The notes under the pieces: model-generated
Told to the model about the DNA's origin: nothing
The model's input: the letters and a program-made list of their open reading frames with translations, nothing else
Database searches by the model: none
Made by a program: the position numbers and the translations under genes
Shown here: positions 29,424 to 43,892 of the stretch, in pieces
Layout: each line of letters starts with the position of its first letter
Numbering within the stretch: position 1 is the first letter of the stretch
From: Flavobacteriaceae bacterium
GTDB lineage: Bacteria; Bacteroidota; Bacteroidia; Flavobacteriales; Flavobacteriaceae
Direction of reading: 5' to 3'
Assembly: GCA_014239275.1 (NCBI GenBank)
Contig: JAAZZF010000088.1
Coordinates: 1 to 49,717 of the forward strand
Length of the DNA: 49,717 bases

Positions 29424-29813
29424 TTGAAAGATGAATTAGATATTTTTGTTCGATATAGTGAAACGGATCAAATGTCTTTTGTGTATCATGGAAATTACGT
29501 GAAGTATTTTGAAATGGGCAGAATTTCCTGGCTTAAAAAACTTGGATTTTCTTATAAAAAATTGGAAGAGGATGGTATTATGCTTCCAGTCATTGATTTA
29601 AAAATAAATTTTAAACAGCCAGCATTATTTGATGATAAATTAACCTTAATTACTAAGTTAGTTAAATCTCCATCTTATATGATTGAATTTAATTATGAAA
29701 TTTTGAAGGATGGTAAAATCATTACTTTAGGATATAGTAAATTAATTTTTTTAAATTCTAAGACAAATAAACCTGTAAGATGCCCCAAAAAAATTTTAGA
29801 TGCTATTAATTAG
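29424..29813 (+). CDS. Acyl-CoA thioesterase (4HBT/hotdog fold)
   Basis: VRYSETDQMSFVYHGNYVKYFEMGRISWLKKLG; TTG start likely. Confidence 0.9.
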   Translation: MKDELDIFVRYSETDQMSFVYHGNYVKYFEMGRISWLKKLGFSYKKLEEDGIMLPVIDLKINFKQPALFDDKLTLITKLVKSPSYMIEFNYEILKDGKIITLGYSKLIFLNSKTNKPVRCPKKILDAIN

Positions 29814-30819
29814 GTCTAATAATTTCTAGTTTATCGTTATCTATAATTTTTTCTGAAATTATTTTGCCATTAATATTGGGTGCTTTCAAACCTTTATTCA
29901 TTTTTTTCTTATTTGTAAATATTCTAGCTTCATCCCAAAGATTATTTCGTATAAATTCTTGTAAAGTTTTTTTCCCTCCTTCAATAATTAAAGATTGTAT
30001 TTTTTTTTCAAATAAAAAGTTGCTCACTTCAGTTGATAATGATTTATTATTTTCAATACTCTTATCAGTTATTTTTATTGTATTAGCTTGACTATTAAAA
30101 ACGTTATATGTTTTTTTTAAATCATTTTTTAAGTCTATTACTATTCTAATTGGGTTTATACCTTTCCAACTTCTAATATTTAATGTTGGGTTATCACTAA
30201 TAACAGTGTCATGTCCAATTAAAATTCCATGTTCTTCAGATCTCCATTTATGTACTAATTGTCTGCTTTTTATTGAAGTAATCCAATATGGTTCTTTTTT
30301 TTCTTTTATTAATGGTGCAATAAATTTGTCTTTGGATTGTGCCCATTTTAAAATAATAAATGGTCTTTTATTTTTATTAAAGTGAAGAAAAACTTTATGC
30401 AATTCCCTACATTCTTTTTCTAAAACTCCTTTAATTACATTTATTTTGTTTTTTTTCAATAAACGGATTCCATTACCATTTACTTTAGAACTATTATCTA
30501 AGGCTCCTATAATAACAGTTGGTATTTTATAATTGATGATAGTATTACAACAAGGCGGAGTCCTACCAAAGTGAGAACATGGTTCTAATGTTACATATAA
30601 GATTGATTTTTTTAAAATTTTCTTTTCTTTAACATTGTTTATTGCATTAATTTCAGCATGATTCCCCCCATACTTACTAGAAAATGCTTCAGAAATTATT
30701 ATATTATTATAAACAATTATACATCCTACACAAGGGTTTGGGAATGTTGTTCCTATTCCTTTTTTTGCAATCTCAATGCACCTTGACATATAATATTCAT
30801 GACTGGAATTATCCTTCAT
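29806..30819 (-). CDS. ribD: Bifunctional diaminohydroxyphosphoribosylaminopyrimidine deaminase / reductase
   Basis: NPCVGCIIV, GGNHAEINAI, YVTLEPCSHFGRTPPC, C-terminal reductase domain SLIIEGGKKTLQEFI. Confidence 0.95.
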   Translation of the reverse strand: MKDNSSHEYYMSRCIEIAKKGIGTTFPNPCVGCIIVYNNIIISEAFSSKYGGNHAEINAINNVKEKKILKKSILYVTLEPCSHFGRTPPCCNTIINYKIPTVIIGALDNSSKVNGNGIRLLKKNKINVIKGVLEKECRELHKVFLHFNKNKRPFIILKWAQSKDKFIAPLIKEKKEPYWITSIKSRQLVHKWRSEEHGILIGHDTVISDNPTLNIRSWKGINPIRIVIDLKNDLKKTYNVFNSQANTIKITDKSIENNKSLSTEVSNFLFEKKIQSLIIEGGKKTLQEFIRNNLWDEARIFTNKKKMNKGLKAPNINGKIISEKIIDNDKLEIIRPN

Positions 30820-30888
30820 AATTGATTAAATAATAGTTTTCTCTAAATATTTATAATGTATCTTCATGACACAAAATTAATCTAAAAA

Positions 30889-31382
30889 ATGGAAGTTAAT
30901 ACAGAATGGATTATAAGAGAAATTATTGAATCTGATAATAAAGAATTAGAAAATGTTTTAAGTTCTGTAATGATAGAATTTAATGTTCCAAAGATGGGTA
31001 CTGCATTAAGTGATCCTGAATTAAAAAAAATGAGTTATGCCTATAATCACTCTAAGAGTATTTATTTTGTAATTGAAAGAGGAGGTAAAATTTTTGGTGG
31101 TGCAGGAATTTCTCCATTAAAAAAATCTAAAGAAAATATTTGTGAACTTCAAAAGATGTATTTTTTAAGTGATGCTAGAGGAATTGGTTTAGGCAAAAAA
31201 ATGATTAATAGATGTATTGAAAAAGCTAGAAAATATAAATTTGATAAGTGTTATATTGAGACCATGTACAATATGAAATCAGCTCAAAAATTATATTTAT
31301 CTGAAGGCTTTAATTATATTGATAAACCTATAGGTAATACAGGACATTCTTCTTGTCCTGTATGGATGATAAAGCACTTATA

Positions 31383-31383
<1 letters not shown>
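30889..31383 (+). CDS. GNAT family N-acetyltransferase
   Basis: ELQKMYFLSDARGIGLGKKMINRCIEKARKYKFDKCYIETM (acetyl-CoA binding RGIGLG). Confidence 0.9.
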
Positions 31384-35125
<3,742 letters not shown>

Positions 35126-35126
<1 letters not shown>

Positions 35127-35899
35127 TATAATCTTATAATTCTATTATCTGTTTTGCTAACAATGGTATCTTTTTTCATAATATAATTAATTAGAATATC
35201 TCTAATGTTTGTTTTAAGAGAATATAGTTCTAACGGATTCTTAAAAAAGAGCATTTTATCTCCTCCTTCTTGAAGGAAATTTGAAGTTAAAATATAATAT
35301 GTGTTATCAATATTAAATTTTTTATTTCTTACTAGTACTTTATTTATTTTATTTCCTTTAAACTCTATTTTTATGCCTGAAACAGGATGGGCTAACTTCT
35401 CTTTATTTATATATTGTATTAATTCTAAAACTTTTTCTCCACTAAGTTTAACAACAGTTGATGTGTTATTAAAAGGCATAATAGTAAAAAGATCATGTTG
35501 AGTAATTTGTCCTTTATTTAAGTTTCCTCTTATTCCCCCAAAATTTAATAAACAAAAATCAATTTCCTTAGAAGATATTTTACTAAAAATAGGGTTTGAT
35601 TCTTCAATTAAAATATCTGCTAATAGATTTCCTAATGAAGATTCTAATACACCATCTCTAATACTTAAAGATTTTTGAGAATATCCTATTACTTTTTGTA
35701 GTTCTTTAATTTTGTTTCTGTATGGGTTTATTAATTTATTTAATTCTTCATTTTTAACAATTGAATCTAAAACTATTATATTTTCTCCTTTAATATCATT
35801 AATTTGATAATTATAATTATTACATGAAAAAAAGAAAATTGTTAGAATTATAACAATATGTTTAAATTTTTTATTATTGGTATATAATATAGGTTTCAA
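35126..35899 (-). CDS. 5'-nucleotidase C-terminal domain lipoprotein
   Basis: Lipobox-like IFFFSC; LGNLLADILIEES, FCLLNFGGIRGNLNKGQITQHDLFTIMPFNNT. Confidence 0.9.
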
Positions 35900-35935
35900 T
35901 GACGAAATATGTAATTTTACAGAAGTTTTAAATAT

Positions 35936-36451
35936 ATGATTTTTAAATCACTACATAATAAATTATTGAACAAAAAGATTAAGAAGTCTTTGGATAAACT
36001 TTCAAATCAAAGAAGGCTTAAACCAAACCCTATTAAAACTTTAGGATGTATTATAGACCCATCATTTCCTGTATCAGTTGATAATTTTATTGATTTATCA
36101 AATTCTTTAGGATTAAAAGAAAAAGATTTAAAAATTATAACATTCCAAGAAAACAAAAACACTTTTAATGTTTTTTCAAATATGAATATAACTCCTGAAT
36201 GTGTTTCGTTTACTGGCAACTTAAATGGAAAAGATTCATTGGAATTTATTTCTTTTGAATTTGATTTATTAATTAATTTTTTTAAATCAAACCACTTTTT
36301 AATTTTGTTATCTTCTAAAACAAATGCAAAATTTAGAGTAGGTTTTGAGTCGGTAGATTCTGATTTAAACGATTTAATTTTTTCTGAAAAAATTAAAAAT
36401 TATTTAGATTTTAAAATGGAATTAATTAAATATTTGAAATTGATAAAATGA
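35936..36451 (+). CDS. Conserved hypothetical protein (DUF6913-like)
   Basis: 171 aa, single ORF between 5'-nucleotidase genes and dapA; assignment from general recall of flavobacterial gene order. Confidence 0.6.
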   Translation: MIFKSLHNKLLNKKIKKSLDKLSNQRRLKPNPIKTLGCIIDPSFPVSVDNFIDLSNSLGLKEKDLKIITFQENKNTFNVFSNMNITPECVSFTGNLNGKDSLEFISFEFDLLINFFKSNHFLILLSSKTNAKFRVGFESVDSDLNDLIFSEKIKNYLDFKMELIKYLKLIK

Positions 36452-37341
36452 TTGATTTAATTAAAAGCCTCAAAGGAACGGGAGTTGCCATAATTACTCC
36501 TTTTAAAAGTGATTTATCAGTTGACTATGATGTTATAGAAAAGTTAGTTGATTTTGTAATAAATGGCGGAGTAAATTATATTGTAGTTCAAGGTACAACC
36601 GGAGAATCTGCAACATTATCTGAAAATGAGAAAGTTAAATGTAGAAAAGTTTTTATTATGGCCAATAACGGAAGAGTTCCGCTTGTTATTGGAATAGGAT
36701 CTAATTATACAGATTCCTTGGTAGAGTATGTTAAGAAATCAGATTTAATAGGATTTTCTGCGATTCTTTCAGTTGTTCCATACTATAATAAACCTTCACA
36801 AGAAGGTCTTTTTCAGCATTTTTCAAAACTTGCAAACTCATCTATAGTTCCAATTATATTATATAATGTTCCTGGAAGAACTAGTTGTAATATGGAACCT
36901 GACACAGTAATTAAACTTGCAAAAAAATACAAAAATATTATTGGTATAAAAGAAGCTAAGGGTGATTTAGATCAAATGAACAATTTAATAAAAAATAAAC
37001 CACCAAATTTTTTAATTATTTCTGGAGATGATGATACTGCTGCTCAAAGCATATTAAATGGTGCAGATGGAGTTATTTCTGTAGCTGCTGGGTCTATTCC
37101 TAAACTTTTTATAAAGACAATTAATTATGCTTTAAAAAAAGAAGAAAGGAATACTAATATATTATTAGATTTAATAAAGCCATATCTAAAATTACTTTTT
37201 GATGAGGGAAATCCTTCTGGAACTAAGGCCGCACTTTCTGTATTGAATATTTGTAAAAATAAATTAAGATTGCCATTAATTCCTGTATCAGATAGTCTTT
37301 ATTCTAAAATAGAAAAATTTATTTCTGAAAATCCTGAGTAG
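36448..37341 (+). CDS. dapA: 4-hydroxy-tetrahydrodipicolinate synthase
   Basis: GTGVAIITPFK, VVQGTTGESATLSENEK, VPYYNKPSQEGLFQHF, ILYNVPGRTSCNM, IGIKEAKGDL. Confidence 0.97.
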   Translation: MIDLIKSLKGTGVAIITPFKSDLSVDYDVIEKLVDFVINGGVNYIVVQGTTGESATLSENEKVKCRKVFIMANNGRVPLVIGIGSNYTDSLVEYVKKSDLIGFSAILSVVPYYNKPSQEGLFQHFSKLANSSIVPIILYNVPGRTSCNMEPDTVIKLAKKYKNIIGIKEAKGDLDQMNNLIKNKPPNFLIISGDDDTAAQSILNGADGVISVAAGSIPKLFIKTINYALKKEERNTNILLDLIKPYLKLLFDEGNPSGTKAALSVLNICKNKLRLPLIPVSDSLYSKIEKFISENPE

Positions 37342-37377
37342 TTTTTATATATTTACAGTCCTTTTTAAATTTGTTAA

Positions 37378-38181
37378 ATGTCAAATAAAAATTATATTTT
37401 TTTTCTGCTAATACTGGTTAGTATTTCTTTTTCATGTAATGAATTTCAAAGAGTACTTAAAAATGAAGATATTAAGGCTAAGTATGATATGGCTGAAAAG
37501 TATTATGAAAATCAAGAATTTAGAAGGGCTAGTAGGTTGTTTGAGCAAATCAAACCAAAATATAGAGGAAAACCTCAAGGTGAGAGAATTACCTTTTTTT
37601 ATGCTAATTGTCTCTTGAATACTAAAAGTTATGTATTGGCAGCTTATGAATTTGAAAGTTTTGCTAAAGCATATCCTTTAAGTGAAAAAGTTGAAGATGC
37701 GATGTATTTATCTGCTTTTTCCTATTATAAAACTTCTCCTGTTCATAGTCTAGATCAAAATGAAACTAATGAAGCTATTGATAAGCTTCAGGAATTTATA
37801 AATACCTATCCTAATTCTGAAAGAATGTCTTCAGCTAATGATTTAGTTCAAGAACTTAGAATAAAACTTGAATTTAAGGCATTTGAAATAGCAAAACAAT
37901 ATAATACAATTAGAGATTATAAATCGGCTATAATAGTTTTAGACGATTTTATCTCAGATTATCCAGGAACTCCTTACAGAGAAGATGCTCTTTATTACTT
38001 ACTAGACTCATCATATGAGTTAGCAATTAATAGTATTGATTTAAAAAAATTGGAAAGGCTTAAAAATGCAAAAAAGATTTATGATGAATTATTAAAAACT
38101 TACCCTGAATCTAAGTATGTAGATAAATCAAATAAACTGTTAGAGACTATAGACAAAGAAATTACTACATTTGCAAAATAA
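37378..38181 (+). CDS. bamD: Outer membrane protein assembly factor BamD
   Basis: Lipobox ISFSC; TPR-like KYDMAEKYYENQEFRRASRLFEQIKPKYRGKPQGERITFFYANCLLNTKSYVLAAYEFESFAKAYP. Confidence 0.93.
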   Translation: MSNKNYIFFLLILVSISFSCNEFQRVLKNEDIKAKYDMAEKYYENQEFRRASRLFEQIKPKYRGKPQGERITFFYANCLLNTKSYVLAAYEFESFAKAYPLSEKVEDAMYLSAFSYYKTSPVHSLDQNETNEAIDKLQEFINTYPNSERMSSANDLVQELRIKLEFKAFEIAKQYNTIRDYKSAIIVLDDFISDYPGTPYREDALYYLLDSSYELAINSIDLKKLERLKNAKKIYDELLKTYPESKYVDKSNKLLETIDKEITTFAK

Positions 38182-38204
38182 TTAATTTCATTTAAAAAAT
38201 TATT

Positions 38205-38528
38205 ATGGATTTTAAAAAAACAAGTGCACCATTAAATACAATAACTTATGATAGAAATGTAGTTGATGCTAAAACAGATAATATCTATGAAGCTATTTCT
38301 ATAATTTCTAGAAGAACCATTCAAATTAATGAGGAAATAAAAAAAGAGTTATTGGATAAACTGGAAGAGTTTGCTAGTCCTACTGAAAGTTTAGATGAAA
38401 TCTTTGAAAACAAAGAGCAAATAGAAGTTTCAAAATTCTACGAAAAGCTTCCTAAGGCTCATGCTATGGCAATTGAAAACTGGTTGTTAGATAAAATATA
38501 CTACAGAAATACTGAAATTAAAGAATAA
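38205..38528 (+). CDS. rpoZ: DNA-directed RNA polymerase omega subunit (Bacteroidota type)
   Basis: TITYDRNVVDAKTDNIYEAISIISRRTIQINEEIKKEL; position between bamD and coaBC. Confidence 0.85.
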   Translation: MDFKKTSAPLNTITYDRNVVDAKTDNIYEAISIISRRTIQINEEIKKELLDKLEEFASPTESLDEIFENKEQIEVSKFYEKLPKAHAMAIENWLLDKIYYRNTEIKE

Positions 38529-38530
38529 AG

Positions 38531-39748
38531 ATGTCCATCCTAAATGGAAAAAATATTCTATTAGGTATTTCGGGGGGAATAGCAGCTTACAAGTCTGCCT
38601 TTTTAGTAAGATTATTAATCAAAAATGGTGCTCATGTACAAGTTATAATGACTCCAAATTCCAAAGATTTTGTAACCCCACTAACTCTTTCTACATTATC
38701 TAAAAGACCTGTTTTATCAGAATTTTTTAATAAGGATAATGAAAATGAATTATGGAATAATCATGTTGAATTAGCCTTGTGGGCTAATTATTTTATTATT
38801 GCTCCTGCTACTGCTAATACTTTATCTAAAATGGCATCTGCTAGAGTTGATAATTTATTAATTGCAACTTATCTGTCTGCTAAGTGTCCAGTATTTTTTG
38901 CTCCAGCAATGGACTTAGATATGCATAAAAATCAAGCTAATAAATTAAATATTATTAAGTTAATAGATTTTGGAAATATTCATATTCCAGTTAATTCTGG
39001 ATTTCTTGCAAGTGGATTAGAAGGAGAGGGAAGGATGCAAGAGCCAAGTCAGATAATTGATTTTGTTTCTAATTATATTTTAAATCAAAAAAAACTTTAT
39101 GGGAAAAAGGTATTAATTACTGCTGGGCCTACATATGAAGCTATTGATGCAGTAAGATTTATTGGTAATTTTTCTAGTGGAAAGATGGGTTTTGCATTAG
39201 CCAATACTGCTGCTAAATTAGGTGCAGAAGTTTTCTTAATTACTGGTCCTACTAGCTTATCTATTAAAAACAATAGAATAAAGTCTTTTCATGTCACTAG
39301 TGCTGATGAAATGTTTAAAATTTCTTCTGATTTATTTCTGCAAGCAGATATAGCTATTTTGTCTGCAGCAGTTTCAGATTTTAGACCTAAAAAAGCAAAA
39401 AAAAATAAAATAAAAAAAGAGAGAAATAGTAATCTTACAATTGATTTAGTTTCAAATGTTGATATTCTAAAACATCTAGGTTCTATAAAAAAAACAAATC
39501 AGCTACTAATAGGTTTTGCACTAGAATCTGATAACGAAGTTGATAATGCAATTAAAAAAATTAAGAATAAAAACTTAAATGCTATTGTATTAAATTCTCT
39601 AAATGACAAAGGAGCTGGTTTTAATCATGACACTAATAAAGTTACTTTCATAAACAATAAAAATGATTTAACAGAGTTTAAATTAAAAACTAAACTTGAA
39701 GTTTCAGAGGATATTTTTAATGAGATAATTAAACTAAATGATGAATAG
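38531..39748 (+). CDS. coaBC: Bifunctional phosphopantothenoylcysteine decarboxylase / phosphopantothenate-cysteine ligase
   Basis: ILLGISGGIAAYKS, NHVELALWANYFIIAPATANTLSKMA, VLITAGPTYEAIDAVRFIGNFSSGKMG. Confidence 0.96.
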   Translation: MSILNGKNILLGISGGIAAYKSAFLVRLLIKNGAHVQVIMTPNSKDFVTPLTLSTLSKRPVLSEFFNKDNENELWNNHVELALWANYFIIAPATANTLSKMASARVDNLLIATYLSAKCPVFFAPAMDLDMHKNQANKLNIIKLIDFGNIHIPVNSGFLASGLEGEGRMQEPSQIIDFVSNYILNQKKLYGKKVLITAGPTYEAIDAVRFIGNFSSGKMGFALANTAAKLGAEVFLITGPTSLSIKNNRIKSFHVTSADEMFKISSDLFLQADIAILSAAVSDFRPKKAKKNKIKKERNSNLTIDLVSNVDILKHLGSIKKTNQLLIGFALESDNEVDNAIKKIKNKNLNAIVLNSLNDKGAGFNHDTNKVTFINNKNDLTEFKLKTKLEVSEDIFNEIIKLNDE

Positions 39749-40634
39749 AATACTATTTTTTGTATTAATATTATTCATAAATATTACTTACACACAAGAG
39801 ATTGATTCTAAAGTAATTGTTAATTCTGATCAAATAAATCAAACTAGTAAAGCTATTTTTTTAAATTTAGAGAAATCAATTACAACTTTTATTAACTCAA
39901 AATCATGGTCTGATAATAATTATTTAATTCATGAAAAAATTGATCTTAACATTCTTATTACAGTTTTATCTTATTCAAACAATAAATTTAAAGCCAATTT
40001 TGAATTTCAATCTCTTAGACCAGTACTAAATTCTACTTATCAAACACCACTTTTTAATTTTGTAGATAAAAATGTAGAATTTGAATACGAGGAATTTGAA
40101 ACTCTTTTTTTTGTTGAAAATAAATTTCAATCTGATTTGGTTTCATTATTATCCTATTATATAAACATTATTTATGGAATTGATAGTGACAGTTTTATAA
40201 ATAATTCAGGAAACATTTTTTATAGTAAAGCTCAAGAAATTTTAAACTTAGCTAATCAAAGTGGCTTTTCTAATACTTGGCAATCTGTAAACTCAGGTGG
40301 CAGAATTAATAAATTTTGGTTAATTGAAAATCTAAATTCTTCAAACTCTAAAGAATTTAGAGACCTTTTATATAATTATCATGTCAATGGATTGGATTTG
40401 ATGCATAAAGACAAATTATTATCAAAAAAAAATATTTCATCCTCCATAATTTCATTGGAAAGAATGAATAGAAGAATCCCAAATTCTATTTTACTGAAAA
40501 TATTTTTTGAAACTAAATCAGATGAAATAAAAGACATCTTTTCTTCTGGTCCAGATCTTGATACTGTTAATTTATATAATCAATTAAATAGAATGGCTCC
40601 TTTCTTTTCTAACAAGTGGAATAACCTTAGATAA
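39738..40634 (+). CDS. DUF4835 family protein (secreted)
   Basis: Signal peptide; EIDSKVIVNSDQINQTSKAIFLNLEKSITTFINSKSW...; located between coaBC and recN as is typical in Bacteroidota. Confidence 0.85.
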   Translation: MMNRILFFVLILFINITYTQEIDSKVIVNSDQINQTSKAIFLNLEKSITTFINSKSWSDNNYLIHEKIDLNILITVLSYSNNKFKANFEFQSLRPVLNSTYQTPLFNFVDKNVEFEYEEFETLFFVENKFQSDLVSLLSYYINIIYGIDSDSFINNSGNIFYSKAQEILNLANQSGFSNTWQSVNSGGRINKFWLIENLNSSNSKEFRDLLYNYHVNGLDLMHKDKLLSKKNISSSIISLERMNRRIPNSILLKIFFETKSDEIKDIFSSGPDLDTVNLYNQLNRMAPFFSNKWNNLR

Positions 40635-40692
40635 TTTCTATTTGGATTCATATAATAAACTAAGTTATATTTGATTAAAATACATTAATAAA

Positions 40693-42345
40693 TTGTTAAT
40701 AAAAGTTTCTGTAAAAAATTTTGCCTTAATAGACTCTTTAGAAATTGATTTTTCAGAAGGATTTTCTACAATAACTGGGGATACTGGGTCAGGTAAGTCA
40801 ATTTTATTAAATGCTTTGTCATTAATAATAGGAAAGCGTGCAGACCATAATTTATTAAAGAATAATAAAATTAAATGCGTAATTGAAGCAGAATTTGATT
40901 TAAGTAATTTTAAATTAAAAAAAATATTTGAAAAAAATAACTTGGATTATTTTGACCATTCTATTCTTAGAAGGGAGGTTTTGCCGAATGGCAAATCAAG
41001 ATCATTTATTAATGATACACCTGCTAATTTAGATTTAATGAAATCTATTGGAGAAAAATTAATAGATATTCATACTCAAAATGAATCTTTAATACTTTCT
41101 AAAGACAATTTCTTTTTTTCTCTTATTGATAATTTATCTGAACAAAATAATATTGTAAAGAATTTTTCACAGAATTTAACTTTATATAAAGAACTTATTT
41201 TAGAGTTAGAAAAATTAAATAGAATAAATGTCAGTCTTCAAAATGATTATGATTACAACCTTTACCTTTTAAATGAATTAAAAGATGCTAAATTATTTTT
41301 AGGTGAACAAAAAGATTTAGAAGAAAATCTTAAAATTTTAAAAAATTCAGAAGAAATAATTGCTTCTCTTAATCAAATAGATAATCTAATTCAGAACGAT
41401 GAAAAAAGTATAGAAAATCAGATAAGAAATTTAAATTTTATATTAAGTAATATTTCAAAATTTTCTGATAAATACTCTGTAGTTAAAGAAAGAATTGAAA
41501 GTGTTTTAATTGAATTAGAAGACATAAAATTAGAACTAATAGGATCGTCATCAGATTTTAACAATAACCCCTTTGAATTAGAGGAGATGGAGTCAAGGTT
41601 AAATTTAATTTATAATCTTCAAAAAAAGCATTCTGTTAATTCAATTTCAGATCTAATTCAGGTAACTAATAATCTAGAAGAAAAGTTAGAGAAAAATAAT
41701 AATATAATTATCGATATAGAAAATTTGAAAAATGAGATTCTTTTAAAAGAATCTTTATTAAAAGAACAATCAAAAAAAATATCTATTTCAAGAAAAAAAG
41801 TATTACCAAACTTAAAAAATCAAATCGAATCTATTTTAGGTAGTCTTGGAATGAAAAATTCTTCTTTTATTTTTAATATAAAAGAATCTGAAAATTATAA
41901 TAAATATGGAAATGATATTGTTGAAGTTCTTTTCTCAGCAAATAAAGGAATTGATTATTCGCCAATTTTCAAAGTTGTTTCTGGTGGAGAACTTTCTAGG
42001 ATTCTTTTATCAATAAAATCTATTTTATCTAAGCATTTAAATTTACCAACAATGATATTTGATGAAATTGATACTGGAATTTCTGGAGAGATGTCTAATG
42101 CTATGGCAAATTTAATGTTGAATATGAGTAAAACAATGCAAATTATCTCTATTACTCATCTACCTCAAATTGCAGCAAAAGGGGAAAATCAATATAATGT
42201 ATATAAATATCAAAAATCAGGAATAACTAATACTAAAATCAAGAAATTAAACAGTGAAGAAAGAGTAGAAGAAATTGCTAAAATGCTTTCTGGTGACATT
42301 ATTTCTTCTTCTGCATTAACACATGCTAAAGAGTTGCTTAATTAA
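40693..42345 (+). CDS. recN: DNA repair protein RecN
   Basis: VKNFALIDSLEIDFSEGFSTITGDTGSGKSILLNALSLIIGKRAD, VVSGGELSRILLSIKSIL, MIFDEIDTGISGE; TTG start. Confidence 0.97.
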   Translation: MLIKVSVKNFALIDSLEIDFSEGFSTITGDTGSGKSILLNALSLIIGKRADHNLLKNNKIKCVIEAEFDLSNFKLKKIFEKNNLDYFDHSILRREVLPNGKSRSFINDTPANLDLMKSIGEKLIDIHTQNESLILSKDNFFFSLIDNLSEQNNIVKNFSQNLTLYKELILELEKLNRINVSLQNDYDYNLYLLNELKDAKLFLGEQKDLEENLKILKNSEEIIASLNQIDNLIQNDEKSIENQIRNLNFILSNISKFSDKYSVVKERIESVLIELEDIKLELIGSSSDFNNNPFELEEMESRLNLIYNLQKKHSVNSISDLIQVTNNLEEKLEKNNNIIIDIENLKNEILLKESLLKEQSKKISISRKKVLPNLKNQIESILGSLGMKNSSFIFNIKESENYNKYGNDIVEVLFSANKGIDYSPIFKVVSGGELSRILLSIKSILSKHLNLPTMIFDEIDTGISGEMSNAMANLMLNMSKTMQIISITHLPQIAAKGENQYNVYKYQKSGITNTKIKKLNSEERVEEIAKMLSGDIISSSALTHAKELLN

Positions 42346-42366
42346 TATTATCTTTAAAATAAAATT

Positions 42367-43185
42367 ATGTCATATAATCTTTTAAAAGGGAAAAAAGGAA
42401 TTATTTTTGGAGCTTTGGATCAAAATTCAATTGCTTGGAAAACAGCAGAAAGAGTTTATGAAGAAGGAGGTAAGTTTGTTCTTACTAATGCTCCAATAGC
42501 ATTGAGAATGGGTCAAGTTGATCTACTAGCAAAAAAAACAAATTCAAAACTTATTCCAACTGATGCTACTAAATTAGAGGATTTAGAAAACCTTATTAAT
42601 AATACTATGGATATATTTGGAGGTAAAATTGATTTTGTTTTACATTCTATTGGGATGTCTGTTAACGTTAGAAAAGGAAAACATTATACAGATTTAAATC
42701 ATGATTGGATGGCAAAAGGGTGGGATGTTTCAGCAGTTTCGTTTCATAAATTACTTCAAAGTTTATATAAATTAGATGCAATGAATGAATGGTCTAGTAT
42801 TGTTGCTCTTTCTTACATGGCCGCACAAAGAGTTTTTCCTAATTATAACGACATGGCTGATAATAAAGCTTACTTAGAATCAATTGCTAGAAGCTTTGGG
42901 TATTTTTTTGGAAAAGAAAAAAATGTTAGAGTAAATACAATTTCTCAATCACCAACACCTACAACTGCAGGAAAAGGAGTTAAGGGATTTGATGGCTTTA
43001 TATCTTATGCTGAAAAGATGTCTCCATTAGGAAATGCTACAGCTTTAGATTGTGCTAATTATACTGTTACTTTATTTTCAGATTTAACAAAAAGAGTTAC
43101 TCTTCAAAATTTATATAATGATGGTGGGTTTTCAAATGTAGGAGTAAGTCAAGAAATAATTGATATAATTTCACCTTCTGATTAA
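42367..43185 (+). CDS. fabI: Enoyl-[acyl-carrier-protein] reductase FabI
   Basis: LKGKKGIIFGALDQNSIAWKTAE, DFVLHSIGMS, YNDMADNK (Y-x6-K). Confidence 0.94.
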   Translation: MSYNLLKGKKGIIFGALDQNSIAWKTAERVYEEGGKFVLTNAPIALRMGQVDLLAKKTNSKLIPTDATKLEDLENLINNTMDIFGGKIDFVLHSIGMSVNVRKGKHYTDLNHDWMAKGWDVSAVSFHKLLQSLYKLDAMNEWSSIVALSYMAAQRVFPNYNDMADNKAYLESIARSFGYFFGKEKNVRVNTISQSPTPTTAGKGVKGFDGFISYAEKMSPLGNATALDCANYTVTLFSDLTKRVTLQNLYNDGGFSNVGVSQEIIDIISPSD

Positions 43186-43277
43186 TTTATTTTTCACTTA
43201 TTTAGGCCCCTAAAACTATTTTAAAAATTATTTATATTAAATTGGCTTTAAAAGAAGTTAGTTTTTACTAGATTGAA

Positions 43278-43865
43278 ATGAAAAATATAGGCCTTACTGG
43301 AGGAATTGGCTCTGGAAAATCTACGGTTTCAAAAATATTAATAAGTGAAGGGATTCCAGTTTATGACTCTGATTCAAGAGCTAAAATATTAATGAATTCT
43401 TCTATTGAATTAAAAAAAAATATAATTCAAAAATTTGGAAAAAAATCATATATAAACAATAAATTAAATAGGGCATATCTTTCAAATATTGTATTTAATA
43501 ATGAATCTGAGATAATAAAGATCAATTCTTTGGTTCATCCTTTTGTGTATAATGATTTTAATGATTGGAAAAAAGGTGTTTTTTCAAAATACGTTATTTT
43601 TGAATCAGCTCTTATATTTGAAACAGGGTCTTATAAAAACAATGATTTTAATATTTTAGTTGTTTCAGATCTTGAGGAAAGAATTAAGAGAGTAAAAGAA
43701 AGAGATAATTTATCTAAAAAGGATATAATGACTAGAATTCTCAATCAATGGAGTGATGATGAGAAAATTACCTTATGTGATTACTTAATAAAGAATAATT
43801 CTTTAAAAGAAACTAAAAAAACAGTTCTAAAAATGATAGAATGTCTTAACAAAAAATTTAAATAA
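43278..43865 (+). CDS. coaE: Dephospho-CoA kinase
   Basis: IGLTGGIGSGKSTVSKIL, VYDSDSRAK, HPFVYNDF, ERVKERD-type region. Confidence 0.96.
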   Translation: MKNIGLTGGIGSGKSTVSKILISEGIPVYDSDSRAKILMNSSIELKKNIIQKFGKKSYINNKLNRAYLSNIVFNNESEIIKINSLVHPFVYNDFNDWKKGVFSKYVIFESALIFETGSYKNNDFNILVVSDLEERIKRVKERDNLSKKDIMTRILNQWSDDEKITLCDYLIKNNSLKETKKTVLKMIECLNKKFK

Positions 43866-43892
43866 TGACACTATTATAGATTAATTTATAAA

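Noticed and set aside
43201-43214. TTTAGG-CC-CCTAAA inverted repeat downstream of fabI
   Set aside because: Short stem with no adjacent U-tract; too weak to call a terminator.
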